A stretch of 6,164 nucleotides of DNA, taken from assembly GCA_030654205.1 (NCBI GenBank), contig JAURXW010000482.1, positions 1-6,164 on the forward strand, in the 5' to 3' direction. The DNA is from Bacteriovorax sp. (lineage in GTDB: Bacteria; Bdellovibrionota; Bacteriovoracia; Bacteriovoracales; Bacteriovoracaceae). A program made the translations under genes and the position numbers. A model generated the notes under the pieces. That model made no database searches, had not been told where the DNA came from, and worked only from the letters and a program-made list of their open reading frames with translations. This document shows positions 1 to 5,259 of this stretch, piece by piece. How positions within the stretch are numbered: the first letter of the stretch is position 1; each line of letters opens with the position of its first letter.

Positions 1-2
1 GG

Positions 3-179
3 TTAGAAAAAGCACCGCTTGCATTATTTCCCAAGGCTTTCATTAAAGCAGACCATGTTGATGGCCATCATAAAGTTATTTTTAGTCTAAGCGAAGATTG
101 CTGGTTAAGTCCGTTTAGCTCGCTTTATAATAATCAGAGGATTAAGTACTCTTTGAAATCAATCAAAAAAGCCGCTTAA
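3..179 (+). CDS. 3' end of an unidentified protein (partial, 58 residues)
   Basis: The frame starting at base 3 is open from the window edge to TAA at 177-179. It encodes 58 C-terminal residues, ending in a basic, lysine-rich tail (SLKSIKKAA). The middle contains DHVDGHHK and a CWLSPFSSLY stretch, but I recognise no family. It does not resemble the C-termini of homogentisate dioxygenase or 4-hydroxyphenylpyruvate dioxygenase, which I considered because phhA lies downstream. Only 7 bp separate its stop from the next ATG and no terminator lies between them, so it is probably the preceding member of the phhA operon. The 5' end lies outside the window. That it is a real gene is supported by the clean open frame and the operon-like spacing; its function is unknown. 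Confidence 0.6.
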   Translation, partial: LEKAPLALFPKAFIKADHVDGHHKVIFSLSEDCWLSPFSSLYNNQRIKYSLKSIKKAA

Positions 180-186
180 ATTTTTA

Positions 187-627
187 ATGAAAATTTTAAT
201 TAAAACGAGAATTGAAAAAAATTATCAGCTTCTTTTTTCAAAATTTAACATCGATTTATTTAAGGCATTAAAGCCACCATTGCTGCGTTTAGAAATACTT
301 AGATTTGATGGTTGCAAAAAAGGTGATGAAATCCATTTGCAAATAGATTTCTTTGGTTTGGCAAAACAAAAATGGATAAGTCATATTACAGATGGCTTCA
401 GAAACGATTATGAAATTGTCTTTGTGGATGAAGGGGCATTACTGCCTCCGCCACTCAAAAAATGGAAACATAATCACCGAATTGAAAAAATCAATGAACT
501 CGATTCATATATTGTAGATGAAATTTATTACACAACTGGCAATAAGGCCCTTGATCTGTTGATTTACCCAGCTCTCTATGCAATGTTTTTCTATCGCAAG
601 CCAATTTATAAACGTGAACTTTCGTGA
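187..627 (+). CDS. SRPBCC (START/Bet v1-like) family ligand-binding protein
   Basis: This is a 146-residue protein with no signal peptide or clear membrane segment, so it should be cytoplasmic. Sequence features fit the SRPBCC helix-grip fold. There is an N-terminal beta-strand (residues 2-8), alternating strands and turns in the middle, the WKHNHRI segment (93-99), and the IVDEIYY strand (109-115) that precedes a long C-terminal helix. The W-x-H-x-H...D-x-I-x-Y arrangement is typical of the uncharacterised bacterial SRPBCC branch related to the N-terminal part of YfcH-like proteins. The fold binds hydrophobic ligands in a deep cavity, but the ligand here is unknown. The start ATG follows the upstream stop by 7 bp and has no good Shine-Dalgarno sequence, so translation may depend on the upstream gene. 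The last codons overlap the GTG start of phhA (GTGA, 624-627), which ties its expression to phenylalanine hydroxylase. An accessory role in aromatic or pterin metabolism is inference from context only. Confidence 0.7.
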   Translation: MKILIKTRIEKNYQLLFSKFNIDLFKALKPPLLRLEILRFDGCKKGDEIHLQIDFFGLAKQKWISHITDGFRNDYEIVFVDEGALLPPPLKKWKHNHRIEKINELDSYIVDEIYYTTGNKALDLLIYPALYAMFFYRKPIYKRELS

Positions 628-1430
628 AGCCCAAACACACTTATCATTCAATACCTCTGGATTCAGACGGGCTGGCCCAATATACCAAAGAAGAAAATGA
701 AACTTGGACCTTTCTATTAAAACGCCAAAAAGAATTAATTAGCACTAGGGCCTCAAAAGAATTTATAAAAGGGGTAGAGCTTTTAAAATTTGAAAACGAA
801 ATACCTCAACATAAAGACATTACAGCTATTTTAAATTCTCATACTGGATGGGGAGTTCAACCTGTTCCTGCTCTTATTCAACCTGATACTTTTTTTTCAC
901 TACTCGCTCAAAAAAAATTCCCCGCTGCTAATTTTATTCGAATTCCCAGCGAAATTGATTATATCGAAGAGCCCGATGTTTTCCATGAACTCTTTGGGCA
1001 CTGTCCTCTACTTACTAATGCTCCATATGCTGAATTTATGCATCAATATGGCAAGCTGGCATTAAATGCTGATAAGAAAACTCAGATGCGATTGTTTCGT
1101 TTATTTTGGTTCACAATCGAATTTGGCTTGATCAAAGAAAATAATCAACTCAAGGCCTATGGAGGAGGAATTCTTTCCTCTAAGTCAGAAATAATTTACT
1201 CTGTTGAAAGCGAGATCCCTGAAAGACGATACCTTGACCCAATGGATGCGCTTAGGACTTCATTTCGTATTGATATTTTACAGCCAGTTTATTTTGTTAT
1301 CGACTCATTTGATGACCTGTTTAAATTAATTGATAAAAACCCACTTGAGCTGGCAAGACTCTCCATGAGTCTATCTGATTTTCCTGCTAAATTTGAAAAG
1401 AAAAAAAAGAATAGGAAAAATTATGAATGA
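624..1430 (+). CDS. phhA: phenylalanine 4-monooxygenase (phenylalanine hydroxylase)
   Basis: This enzyme converts L-phenylalanine, O2 and tetrahydropterin to L-tyrosine and 4a-hydroxypterin in the cytoplasm, using non-heme Fe(II). The protein has 268 residues, the length of bacterial single-domain enzymes, and lacks the N-terminal ACT regulatory domain of animal homologs. The family signature is clear: HTGWGVQPVPALI (73-85) and then EEPDVFHELFGHCPLL (115-130). The iron triad is His121, His126 and Glu166 (in FWFTIEFGL), with the same 5- and 40-residue spacings as His285/His290/Glu330 in the human enzyme. The EPDVFHELFGHCP form resembles bacterial PhhA more than tryptophan or tyrosine hydroxylases. 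I choose the GTG start at 624 because it overlaps the preceding TGA (GTGA) and no good ribosome-binding site is present, which indicates coupled translation. The C-terminal tail is very lysine-rich (about residues 257-266) and its codons contain an eight-A run. The stop overlaps the start of phhB, its cofactor-recycling partner. Confidence 0.96.
   Translation: MKPKHTYHSIPLDSDGLAQYTKEENETWTFLLKRQKELISTRASKEFIKGVELLKFENEIPQHKDITAILNSHTGWGVQPVPALIQPDTFFSLLAQKKFPAANFIRIPSEIDYIEEPDVFHELFGHCPLLTNAPYAEFMHQYGKLALNADKKTQMRLFRLFWFTIEFGLIKENNQLKAYGGGILSSKSEIIYSVESEIPERRYLDPMDALRTSFRIDILQPVYFVIDSFDDLFKLIDKNPLELARLSMSLSDFPAKFEKKKKNRKNYE
1413..1416 (+). promoter_or_regulatory. Shine-Dalgarno site that fixes the phhB start
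   Basis: AGGA at 1413-1416 lies 6 nt before the ATG at 1423. It selects that codon over the in-frame ATG at 1393, which would add ten lysine/arginine-rich residues encoded inside the phhA tail and not expected in this family. Confidence 0.7.
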
Positions 1431-1683
1431 AGAATTACTCAAAACGCTAGAAGGCTGGACTTATGATGCTAAAAAAAAATGCATCGTAAAAGAATTTCTT
1501 TTTAAGTCTTATCTTAAAAATATTTCTTTTGTTAATGCCATTGCTTGGATTGCCAACAAACAAAATCATCATCCTGATTTATTTGTGAGCTTCGGGAAAT
1601 GTATAGTTTCACTAACAACTCATGATGAAGGTGGAGTAAGTGCAAAAGATATTCAAGTAGCTTTGGAAATTAACAAGCTCTAG
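1423..1683 (+). CDS. phhB: pterin-4a-carbinolamine dehydratase (4a-hydroxytetrahydrobiopterin dehydratase)
   Basis: This enzyme dehydrates the 4a-hydroxytetrahydropterin released by PhhA to quinonoid dihydropterin, allowing the cofactor to be reduced and reused. The 86-residue product is slightly short but normal for the DCoH/PhhB family. Diagnostic motifs are NHHPD (48-52) and THDEGGVSAKD (66-76). Catalytic histidines appear as His49, His50 and His67, with the same 1- and 17-residue spacing as His61/His62/His79 in mammalian DCoH. The fold is expected to be a small alpha-beta protein that forms dimers or tetramers. The start at 1423 overlaps the last eight bases of phhA, and AGGA is well placed. 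An in-frame ATG exists at 1393 (96 residues) but is less likely. A nine-A run (1471-1479), encoding three lysines, is a possible slippage site. The pairing with phhA strongly supports the assignment. Confidence 0.93.
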   Translation: MNEELLKTLEGWTYDAKKKCIVKEFLFKSYLKNISFVNAIAWIANKQNHHPDLFVSFGKCIVSLTTHDEGGVSAKDIQVALEINKL

Positions 1684-1700
1684 ATTTTTTTGGACATAAA

Positions 1701-1737
1701 AAAGGCCCCAAATTCTTGAGGCCTTTACTAATTTTTT
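1701..1737 (+). terminator. bidirectional hairpin terminator between phhB and rpsU
   Basis: AAAGGCC (1701-1707) pairs with GGCCTTT (1720-1726). After one C/A mismatch, CAA (1709-1711) pairs with TTG (1716-1718). Reading forward, a six-T run follows at 1732-1737. On the minus strand the A-rich 1698-1703 gives a six-U run. The site lies between two convergent genes and can serve both. Confidence 0.85.
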
Positions 1738-1758
1738 AAATATTAGAAAGTGAAAGGA

Positions 1759-1989
1759 CTAGTACTTTGAAACTCTCGTAAATTTCATTGCTGTCTTCTT
1801 TCTTCTTTTTTCTGCTGCTTCAACTTTTTCTTTGTGTTTAACAGAAGGCTTTTTGTACTCTTGGCGTTTTCTGTACTCACGTACAACACCGAAAGATTCA
1901 CACATTCTTTTGAATTTCTTCAAAGAACGCTCTACGCCAGATCGTTCATCGATCATAACGGTAATTGCTGATTGTGGATCTTGAGCCAT
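1759..1989 (-). CDS. rpsU: 30S ribosomal protein bS21
   Basis: bS21 is a small basic protein of the 30S platform, located close to the anti-Shine-Dalgarno end of 16S rRNA, and it helps early steps of translation initiation. The 76-residue product is near the usual family length (about 70). It shows the S21 pattern: RSGVERSLKKFKRMCESFGVV (17-36, the ALRRFKR-like helix), then REYRKRQEYKKPSVKHKEK (37-55), matching the RRREFYEKPS-type segment. It ends in a lysine/arginine-rich tail to Tyr76. The N-terminal QDPQSAITVMID extension is slightly longer than in E. coli. The gene stands alone on the minus strand, not in the classical rpsU-dnaG-rpoD cluster. ATG at 1989 is preceded by an exceptionally strong ribosome-binding site. 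The gene converges on phhB and diverges from rarA. Confidence 0.95.
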   Translation of the reverse strand: MAQDPQSAITVMIDERSGVERSLKKFKRMCESFGVVREYRKRQEYKKPSVKHKEKVEAAEKRRKKTAMKFTRVSKY

Positions 1990-1995
1990 TTTAAG

Positions 1996-2004
1996 TCACC
2001 TCCT
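1996..2004 (-). promoter_or_regulatory. full-length Shine-Dalgarno of rpsU
   Basis: The minus strand reads AGGAGGTGA, nine bases perfectly complementary to the usual 3' tail of 16S rRNA, and ends 6 nt before the rpsU ATG. No other gene in the window has a match this long. Confidence 0.85.
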
Positions 2005-2023
2005 CTTTATTAACATTGGAAAA

Positions 2024-2038
2024 CTACATAATATGTAG
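2024..2038. repeat. palindrome in the rpsU leader (proximal)
   Basis: CTACATA (2024-2030) and TATGTAG (2032-2038) are a perfect 7-bp inverted repeat around a single A. As RNA it can form a six-pair hairpin with a three-base loop, 20 nt upstream of the rpsU Shine-Dalgarno sequence. As DNA it looks like a dimer-binding operator. Confidence 0.55.
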
Positions 2039-2044
2039 GTTTAA

Positions 2045-2061
2045 ACTAGTAAAATACTAGT
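2045..2061. repeat. palindrome in the rpsU leader (distal)
   Basis: ACTAGTA (2045-2051) and TACTAGT (2055-2061) form a perfect 7-bp inverted repeat with a three-A spacer. It lies just downstream of the predicted rpsU start of transcription and is not followed by a U-run, so it is not an intrinsic terminator. Confidence 0.55.
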
Positions 2062-2076
2062 GAAAAAAGTTTTATC

Positions 2077-2105
2077 ACTGTAAGATAGCGCCAGTTTTCA
2101 GTCAA
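2077..2105 (-). promoter_or_regulatory. candidate sigma-70-type promoter of rpsU
   Basis: On the minus strand, TTGACT (2100-2105) and TACAGT (2077-2082) are separated by 17 bp. They match five of six and four of six bases of the housekeeping consensus. Transcription would start near 2070 and give a leader of about 80 nt containing both palindromes. I see no comparably good forward promoter for rarA in the same gap. Confidence 0.5.
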
Positions 2106-2124
2106 CGATTATTTATGGTAAATA

Positions 2125-3408
2125 ATGGAAAAATCTTCGCAAAGCTCACTATTTTCCTCAACACTAAGTGAAGAAGCTCCAGCTTCCAAGGGGAAAATCT
2201 TGCCTCCGTTGGCCCATTTATCTCGTCCCGAGACATTTGGCGAATTCATCGGTCACGCAGAAATCTTTAAAAGCTACCCTTATTTAAAATCTAAGAACTT
2301 CCCCAGTATTATCCTTTTTGGTCCCTCAGGAACCGGTAAAACGACGCTTGCACGCCTTTTGGCGATGAACTCAGGCAAGGAGTTCTATAAATTCAATGCC
2401 GTTTTAGGCGGAGTTGCCGATCTCAAAAAACTTATTGCGAGTGCTGAAGAGATGAGAGAGCGCATGGGTCATGAAGCTATAATTTTTGTGGATGAAATCC
2501 ATCGTTTCAACAAGGCGCAACAAGACGCTCTACTTCCGTATATAGAGGAAGGTGCATTTACTTTAATTGGTGCCACTACTGAAAACCCCAGAGTCTCGGT
2601 CAATAAGGCGTTACTTTCAAGAATGCATATTGTGGGATTAAAAGAGCTAACGGCCGAAGATATTTATAAAATCTTGCTTCAAACCAAAGAAAAATTTTCG
2701 TTGGAAATTGATTCCACACTCCTGAATATTATTTCCGATTTTGCCGGTGGCGATGCCAGAGTCGCTCTCAATACTTTAGAGGCCTCGGCAAAACTTAAAA
2801 ATCCAACCAAAGAAGAAATCAAATTATTAATTATTGAAAATGCCCGTGCTTTTGATAAAGGCGGCAATCGTCATTATGATGTTATTTCAGCTTTTATTAA
2901 AAGTATGCGAGGCAGTGATCCTCAAGCGGCCATTCATTGGTTAGCAGTTATGATTGATGGTGGAGAAGATCCAGTCTTTATCGCCCGACGATTAGTTATA
3001 TTTGCCAGCGAAGATGTGGGGAACGCTGATCCTACTGCGCTGACTTTGGCCACATCTGCGCTTAATTGTGTTTCAAATATCGGTATGCCAGAGGCCCGAA
3101 TTATTTTAGCACAAGCTACTACTTATTTAGCATCCACCTATAAAAGTAACGCAGCTTATTTGGCAATTGATCAGGCACTGGAATATGTTCGCTCACAGGC
3201 CACGATTCATGTTCCCGATCATTTAAAAAATCATCCGCCGATTGATTCACAAAAATATTTATACCCTCATTCTTTCGAAAATCATTTTGTTAAACAAAAT
3301 TATACGCAAGATCCTATTCCTAATTTTTATCTTCCAACGCAAGAAGGTAAAGAAGATGGATTGAAAAAAAGATTAGAAAAACTTTGGGGACAGTTTGCGC
3401 CTAAATAA
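2125..3408 (+). CDS. rarA: replication-associated recombination protein A (RarA/MgsA), AAA+ ATPase
   Basis: RarA is a tetrameric clamp-loader-like ATPase that acts on stalled replication forks and ends of double-stranded DNA. It is the homolog of eukaryotic WRNIP1/Mgs1. The 427-residue length is normal for the family. AAA+ motifs in order are Walker A GPSGTGKTT (66-74, Lys72), Walker B IIFVDEIHRF (119-128, Asp123/Glu124), sensor 1 in GATTENP (149-155), a candidate arginine finger Arg166 (LLSRMH), and sensor 2 near GGDARVALNTLE (208-219). The C-terminal half carries the RarA-specific region: KGGNRHYDVISAFIKSMRGS (245-264), then DGGEDPVFIARRLVIFASED (278-297) and VGNADPTAL (298-306). The N-terminus (1-30) is low-complexity and contains SQSSLF, a possible sliding-clamp-binding peptide. 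The segment between PLAHLSRPETFGEFIGH and Walker A is shorter than in E. coli. ATG 2125 has no visible Shine-Dalgarno sequence, but no better start exists. It is divergent from rpsU. Confidence 0.95.
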   Translation: MEKSSQSSLFSSTLSEEAPASKGKILPPLAHLSRPETFGEFIGHAEIFKSYPYLKSKNFPSIILFGPSGTGKTTLARLLAMNSGKEFYKFNAVLGGVADLKKLIASAEEMRERMGHEAIIFVDEIHRFNKAQQDALLPYIEEGAFTLIGATTENPRVSVNKALLSRMHIVGLKELTAEDIYKILLQTKEKFSLEIDSTLLNIISDFAGGDARVALNTLEASAKLKNPTKEEIKLLIIENARAFDKGGNRHYDVISAFIKSMRGSDPQAAIHWLAVMIDGGEDPVFIARRLVIFASEDVGNADPTALTLATSALNCVSNIGMPEARIILAQATTYLASTYKSNAAYLAIDQALEYVRSQATIHVPDHLKNHPPIDSQKYLYPHSFENHFVKQNYTQDPIPNFYLPTQEGKEDGLKKRLEKLWGQFAPK

Positions 3409-3433
3409 TTTTAAAACAAAAAATTAACTAACT

Positions 3434-3452
3434 CCTAATAAAAAACATTAGG
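3434..3452. repeat. short inverted repeat between rarA and the first endonuclease gene
   Basis: CCTAAT (3434-3439) and ATTAGG (3447-3452) are six-base arms around an A-rich loop. There is no U-run after it, so it is a poor terminator. It abuts the candidate promoter of the endonuclease gene and may be regulatory or chance in AT-rich DNA. Confidence 0.3.
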
Positions 3453-3478
3453 CAAACTAATAATTAATCTTCTATGCT
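3448..3478 (+). promoter_or_regulatory. weak candidate promoter of the first endonuclease gene
   Basis: TTAGGC (3448-3453) and TATGCT (3473-3478) are spaced 19 bp, longer than ideal. The -35 lies inside a block (3444-3461) that resembles 4392-4411 upstream of the second endonuclease gene. This reading is tentative. Confidence 0.3.
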
Positions 3479-3513
3479 ATCAGCGAATCACACACAACCT
3501 CAAAGGAATGAAT

Positions 3514-4332
3514 ATGAAGAAATTGATTTCGCGATCTGCTGTTGTCTTTGCCGTAATGCTCCCGCTACTTTCTTTTGCTTCTAATATTTATTATCCTACT
3601 CATTTTCAAGAGCAAATTGCTCGACACGAACTCCGTGATCAAGATTTAAAAAATGAATTATTTACGATTTTGTCTTCTGCTCACACTCGTAAGTCTTCAG
3701 GCGACGATGTACTAGGTTGTGAGCAAAAAACTGGAAAATGCACTACTCATGCGGCCGTGGGCTATGGGCCAGCAAGAAAGTATCTTTATACTCAGTTGCA
3801 CGTTCAAACAGATAGTCGTGGAAAATTTCTTAAGGAAGTTTATTGCAATAATGAACAACTCGTTCCTATCAGCGAAACCAATATTAACTGCGAGCATACT
3901 TGGCCTCAAAGTAAATTCAACAAATCTTTTAATAATGAACTTCAAAAATCAGACATGCATCATTTGTTTCCCACTGATTCACGGGCCAACTCGACCCGAG
4001 GTAATTATGAATTTGCCGAAGTTGTTACAAACTTAAATCTTAAAAATTGTGAGGCCAGTAAGTCAGGCGCTTCTGTCGTTTCGGGTGGCAATACATACTT
4101 TGAACCGCCTAGTGAGCACAAAGGGAATGTGGCCCGAGCAATTTTTTATTTCTCTGTAAGATACAAAATGATTTTAAGTCAGGAGCAACAAACATTTTTA
4201 AAAAAATGGAATGAGCAAGACCCTGTTGATGACGCCGAAATGACACGCAATAATGAAATTGAAAAACTTCAAGGAAATAGAAATCCATTTATCGATTTTC
4301 CCAATTTAGCGCAGGACATCTCAAAGTTTTAA
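3514..4332 (+). CDS. secreted/periplasmic endonuclease I family nuclease (first copy)
   Basis: This belongs to the EndA/Dns/Vvn (endonuclease I) family: exported, metal-dependent, non-specific nucleases that cut DNA and often RNA. From ATG 3514 it has 272 residues. A signal peptide is evident: Lys2-Lys3, a hydrophobic core (about 9-20), and likely cleavage after LLSFA. The active-site region is INCEHTWPQSKF (124-135) with Glu127-His128, matching the Mg-binding Glu and general-base His of Vvn. KSDMHHLFPTDSRANSTRGNYEF (145-167) follows and carries the conserved Asn positions. The end is NRNPFIDFPNLAQDISKF. Five cysteines (69, 76, 111, 126, 179) suit a disulfide-bonded exported enzyme, and Cys69/Cys76 lie in an insert absent from the second copy. 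I prefer ATG 3514 over ATG 3508 because AAGGA ends at 3507, 6 nt before 3514 but touching 3508. Likely roles are DNA scavenging, prey DNA digestion or limiting DNA uptake. Confidence 0.9.
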   Translation: MKKLISRSAVVFAVMLPLLSFASNIYYPTHFQEQIARHELRDQDLKNELFTILSSAHTRKSSGDDVLGCEQKTGKCTTHAAVGYGPARKYLYTQLHVQTDSRGKFLKEVYCNNEQLVPISETNINCEHTWPQSKFNKSFNNELQKSDMHHLFPTDSRANSTRGNYEFAEVVTNLNLKNCEASKSGASVVSGGNTYFEPPSEHKGNVARAIFYFSVRYKMILSQEQQTFLKKWNEQDPVDDAEMTRNNEIEKLQGNRNPFIDFPNLAQDISKF

Positions 4333-4349
4333 GCATGATGGCATAGATT

Positions 4350-4377
4350 CTTACAGAAAAAAGTAAGTATTTTATTA
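4350..4377 (+). terminator. weak possible terminator after the first endonuclease gene
   Basis: CTTAC (4350-4354) pairs with GTAAG (4363-4367) around an A-rich loop and is followed by TATTTTATTA. Five mostly A-T pairs make a weak hairpin, so read-through into the next gene is plausible. A second small hairpin, ATTAG/CTAAT, follows at 4374-4388. Confidence 0.3.
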
Positions 4378-4396
4378 GAAAAACTAATGATAACTA

Positions 4397-4426
4397 TTGG
4401 CCAAACCTAATCACCTATCTTATCTT
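4397..4426 (+). promoter_or_regulatory. weak candidate promoter of the second endonuclease gene
   Basis: TTGGCC (4397-4402) and TATCTT (4421-4426) are spaced 18 bp. If correct, the -10 overlaps the left arm of the 4421-4462 inverted repeat, and transcription would start inside or just past that arm. In that case the repeat would act as a DNA operator rather than an RNA hairpin. Confidence 0.35.
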
Positions 4427-4462
4427 CCCTTTGCAATTACATTTTTTTACAAAGGGAAGATA
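4421..4462 (+). promoter_or_regulatory. perfect 13-bp inverted repeat masking the ribosome-binding site of the second endonuclease gene
   Basis: TATCTTCCCTTTG (4421-4433) and CAAAGGGAAGATA (4450-4462) are exactly complementary across a 16-base loop that includes seven T. The right arm holds the Shine-Dalgarno sequence AAGGGA (4452-4457) and ends two bases before the TTG start at 4465. In RNA this stem would hide the ribosome-binding site. As DNA it is a long symmetric operator candidate. A weak attenuator is also possible, since TTTT follows the right arm. Confidence 0.8.
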
Positions 4463-4464
4463 TT

Positions 4465-5235
4465 TTGAAAACAACAATCACGCTTTTTCTCCTCCTCATT
4501 GTCTCAACCGCATTTGCTGATCTTTCTTACTATGCTCCGGATTTAAGCACAAAATTAAATTCTCACGCTCTGAAAAATGACTCCCTTAAAATTGCTCTAT
4601 TCGACAAAATTTCTGCAAATCAAAAAACGCTTGGATATGATGGTGCAAGAAAAATTATGTTCGGAAAACTTTTTTTAAAAAATGATGGTTCTGGAAATTA
4701 TATCTCTGATGTTTATTGCCAAAAAAAATTCGGAGCTAGTGCCGGTGTTGGTGTTGGCGCAATTCCTAATGGAATAAAAATTAACTGTGAACATACTTGG
4801 CCTCAAAGTAAATTTACAAGTGCCTTTCCAACTGACACTCAAAAATCCGATCTTCACCATTTATTTCCATCTGATTCAAGAGCTAATAGTATTCGTGGTA
4901 ATGACGACTTTACTGATGTTTCAAACGACTCAGGTGAATTGGCCAAAAATGAATGTAATATTTCAAAATTTGGGTCATCTACGACAGGAAACACTGATGG
5001 ATTTGAACCACCACTTACTCACAAAGGAAATGTTGCTCGCGCATTATTTTACTTTTCGGTTCGTTACAAAATTTCAATTCCAAAAAATGAAGAAGAAACT
5101 CTTCGTCGTTGGAATGACTTAGATCCAGTTGATCAAGAAGAAATGAATCGTAACGATGCAATTGAAAAAGCTCAAGGTAACAGAAATCCATTTATCGATT
5201 TCCCAGCTCTAGCTCACGATATTTCGAAGTTTTAG
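4465..5235 (+). CDS. secreted/periplasmic endonuclease I family nuclease (second copy)
   Basis: This is a paralog of the preceding gene and is expected to be a metal-dependent non-specific nuclease acting outside the cytoplasm. From TTG 4465 it has 256 residues. The signal peptide is clear: Lys2, hydrophobic TLFLLLIV (6-13), and STAFA with cleavage before Asp19. Core motifs are INCEHTWPQSKF (106-117, Glu109-His110), KSDLHHLFPSDSRANSIRGN (127-146), FEPPLTHKGNVARALFYFSVRYK (180-202) and the C-terminal GNRNPFIDFPALAHDISKF. Conservation with the first copy is very high from the NCEHTWPQS motif onward. The N-terminal halves differ: this copy lacks the Cys69/Cys76 insert but has a glycine-rich stretch (90-103, GASAGVGVGAIPNG). 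Cysteines are 85, 108 and 164, all shared with the other copy. The TTG start is chosen because AAGGGA ends 7 nt before it and the signal peptide begins directly. The ribosome-binding site lies in a 13-bp inverted repeat. Confidence 0.9.
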   Translation: MKTTITLFLLLIVSTAFADLSYYAPDLSTKLNSHALKNDSLKIALFDKISANQKTLGYDGARKIMFGKLFLKNDGSGNYISDVYCQKKFGASAGVGVGAIPNGIKINCEHTWPQSKFTSAFPTDTQKSDLHHLFPSDSRANSIRGNDDFTDVSNDSGELAKNECNISKFGSSTTGNTDGFEPPLTHKGNVARALFYFSVRYKISIPKNEEETLRRWNDLDPVDQEEMNRNDAIEKAQGNRNPFIDFPALAHDISKF

Positions 5236-5259
5236 TTTTTAGAATTTAAAATATTACAA

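Noticed and set aside
2679..2867. 62-residue minus-strand frame inside rarA
   Set aside because: It lies wholly within a confidently assigned gene, with no ribosome-binding site or family resemblance.
3434..3452. Inverted repeat after rarA as an intrinsic terminator
   Set aside because: It has only six mostly A-T pairs and no U-run, and it abuts the likely promoter of the next gene.
3508..3513. ATG 3508 as the start of the first endonuclease gene
   Set aside because: The AAGGA site touches this codon with no spacing, whereas it is 6 nt from ATG 3514, which also begins a typical MKK signal peptide.
3712..3945. Minus-strand frame opposite the first endonuclease gene, and a similar one at 4675-4860 opposite the second
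   Set aside because: They are antisense shadows of the same conserved codons and look unlike any known protein.
3719..4036. A 105-residue forward frame inside the first endonuclease gene, with a counterpart at 4787-5122 in the second
   Set aside because: Both are the +1 frame of conserved endonuclease codons. The shared ILGLKVN-like string simply mirrors the EHTWPQSK codons, and neither has a ribosome-binding site or recognisable protein features.
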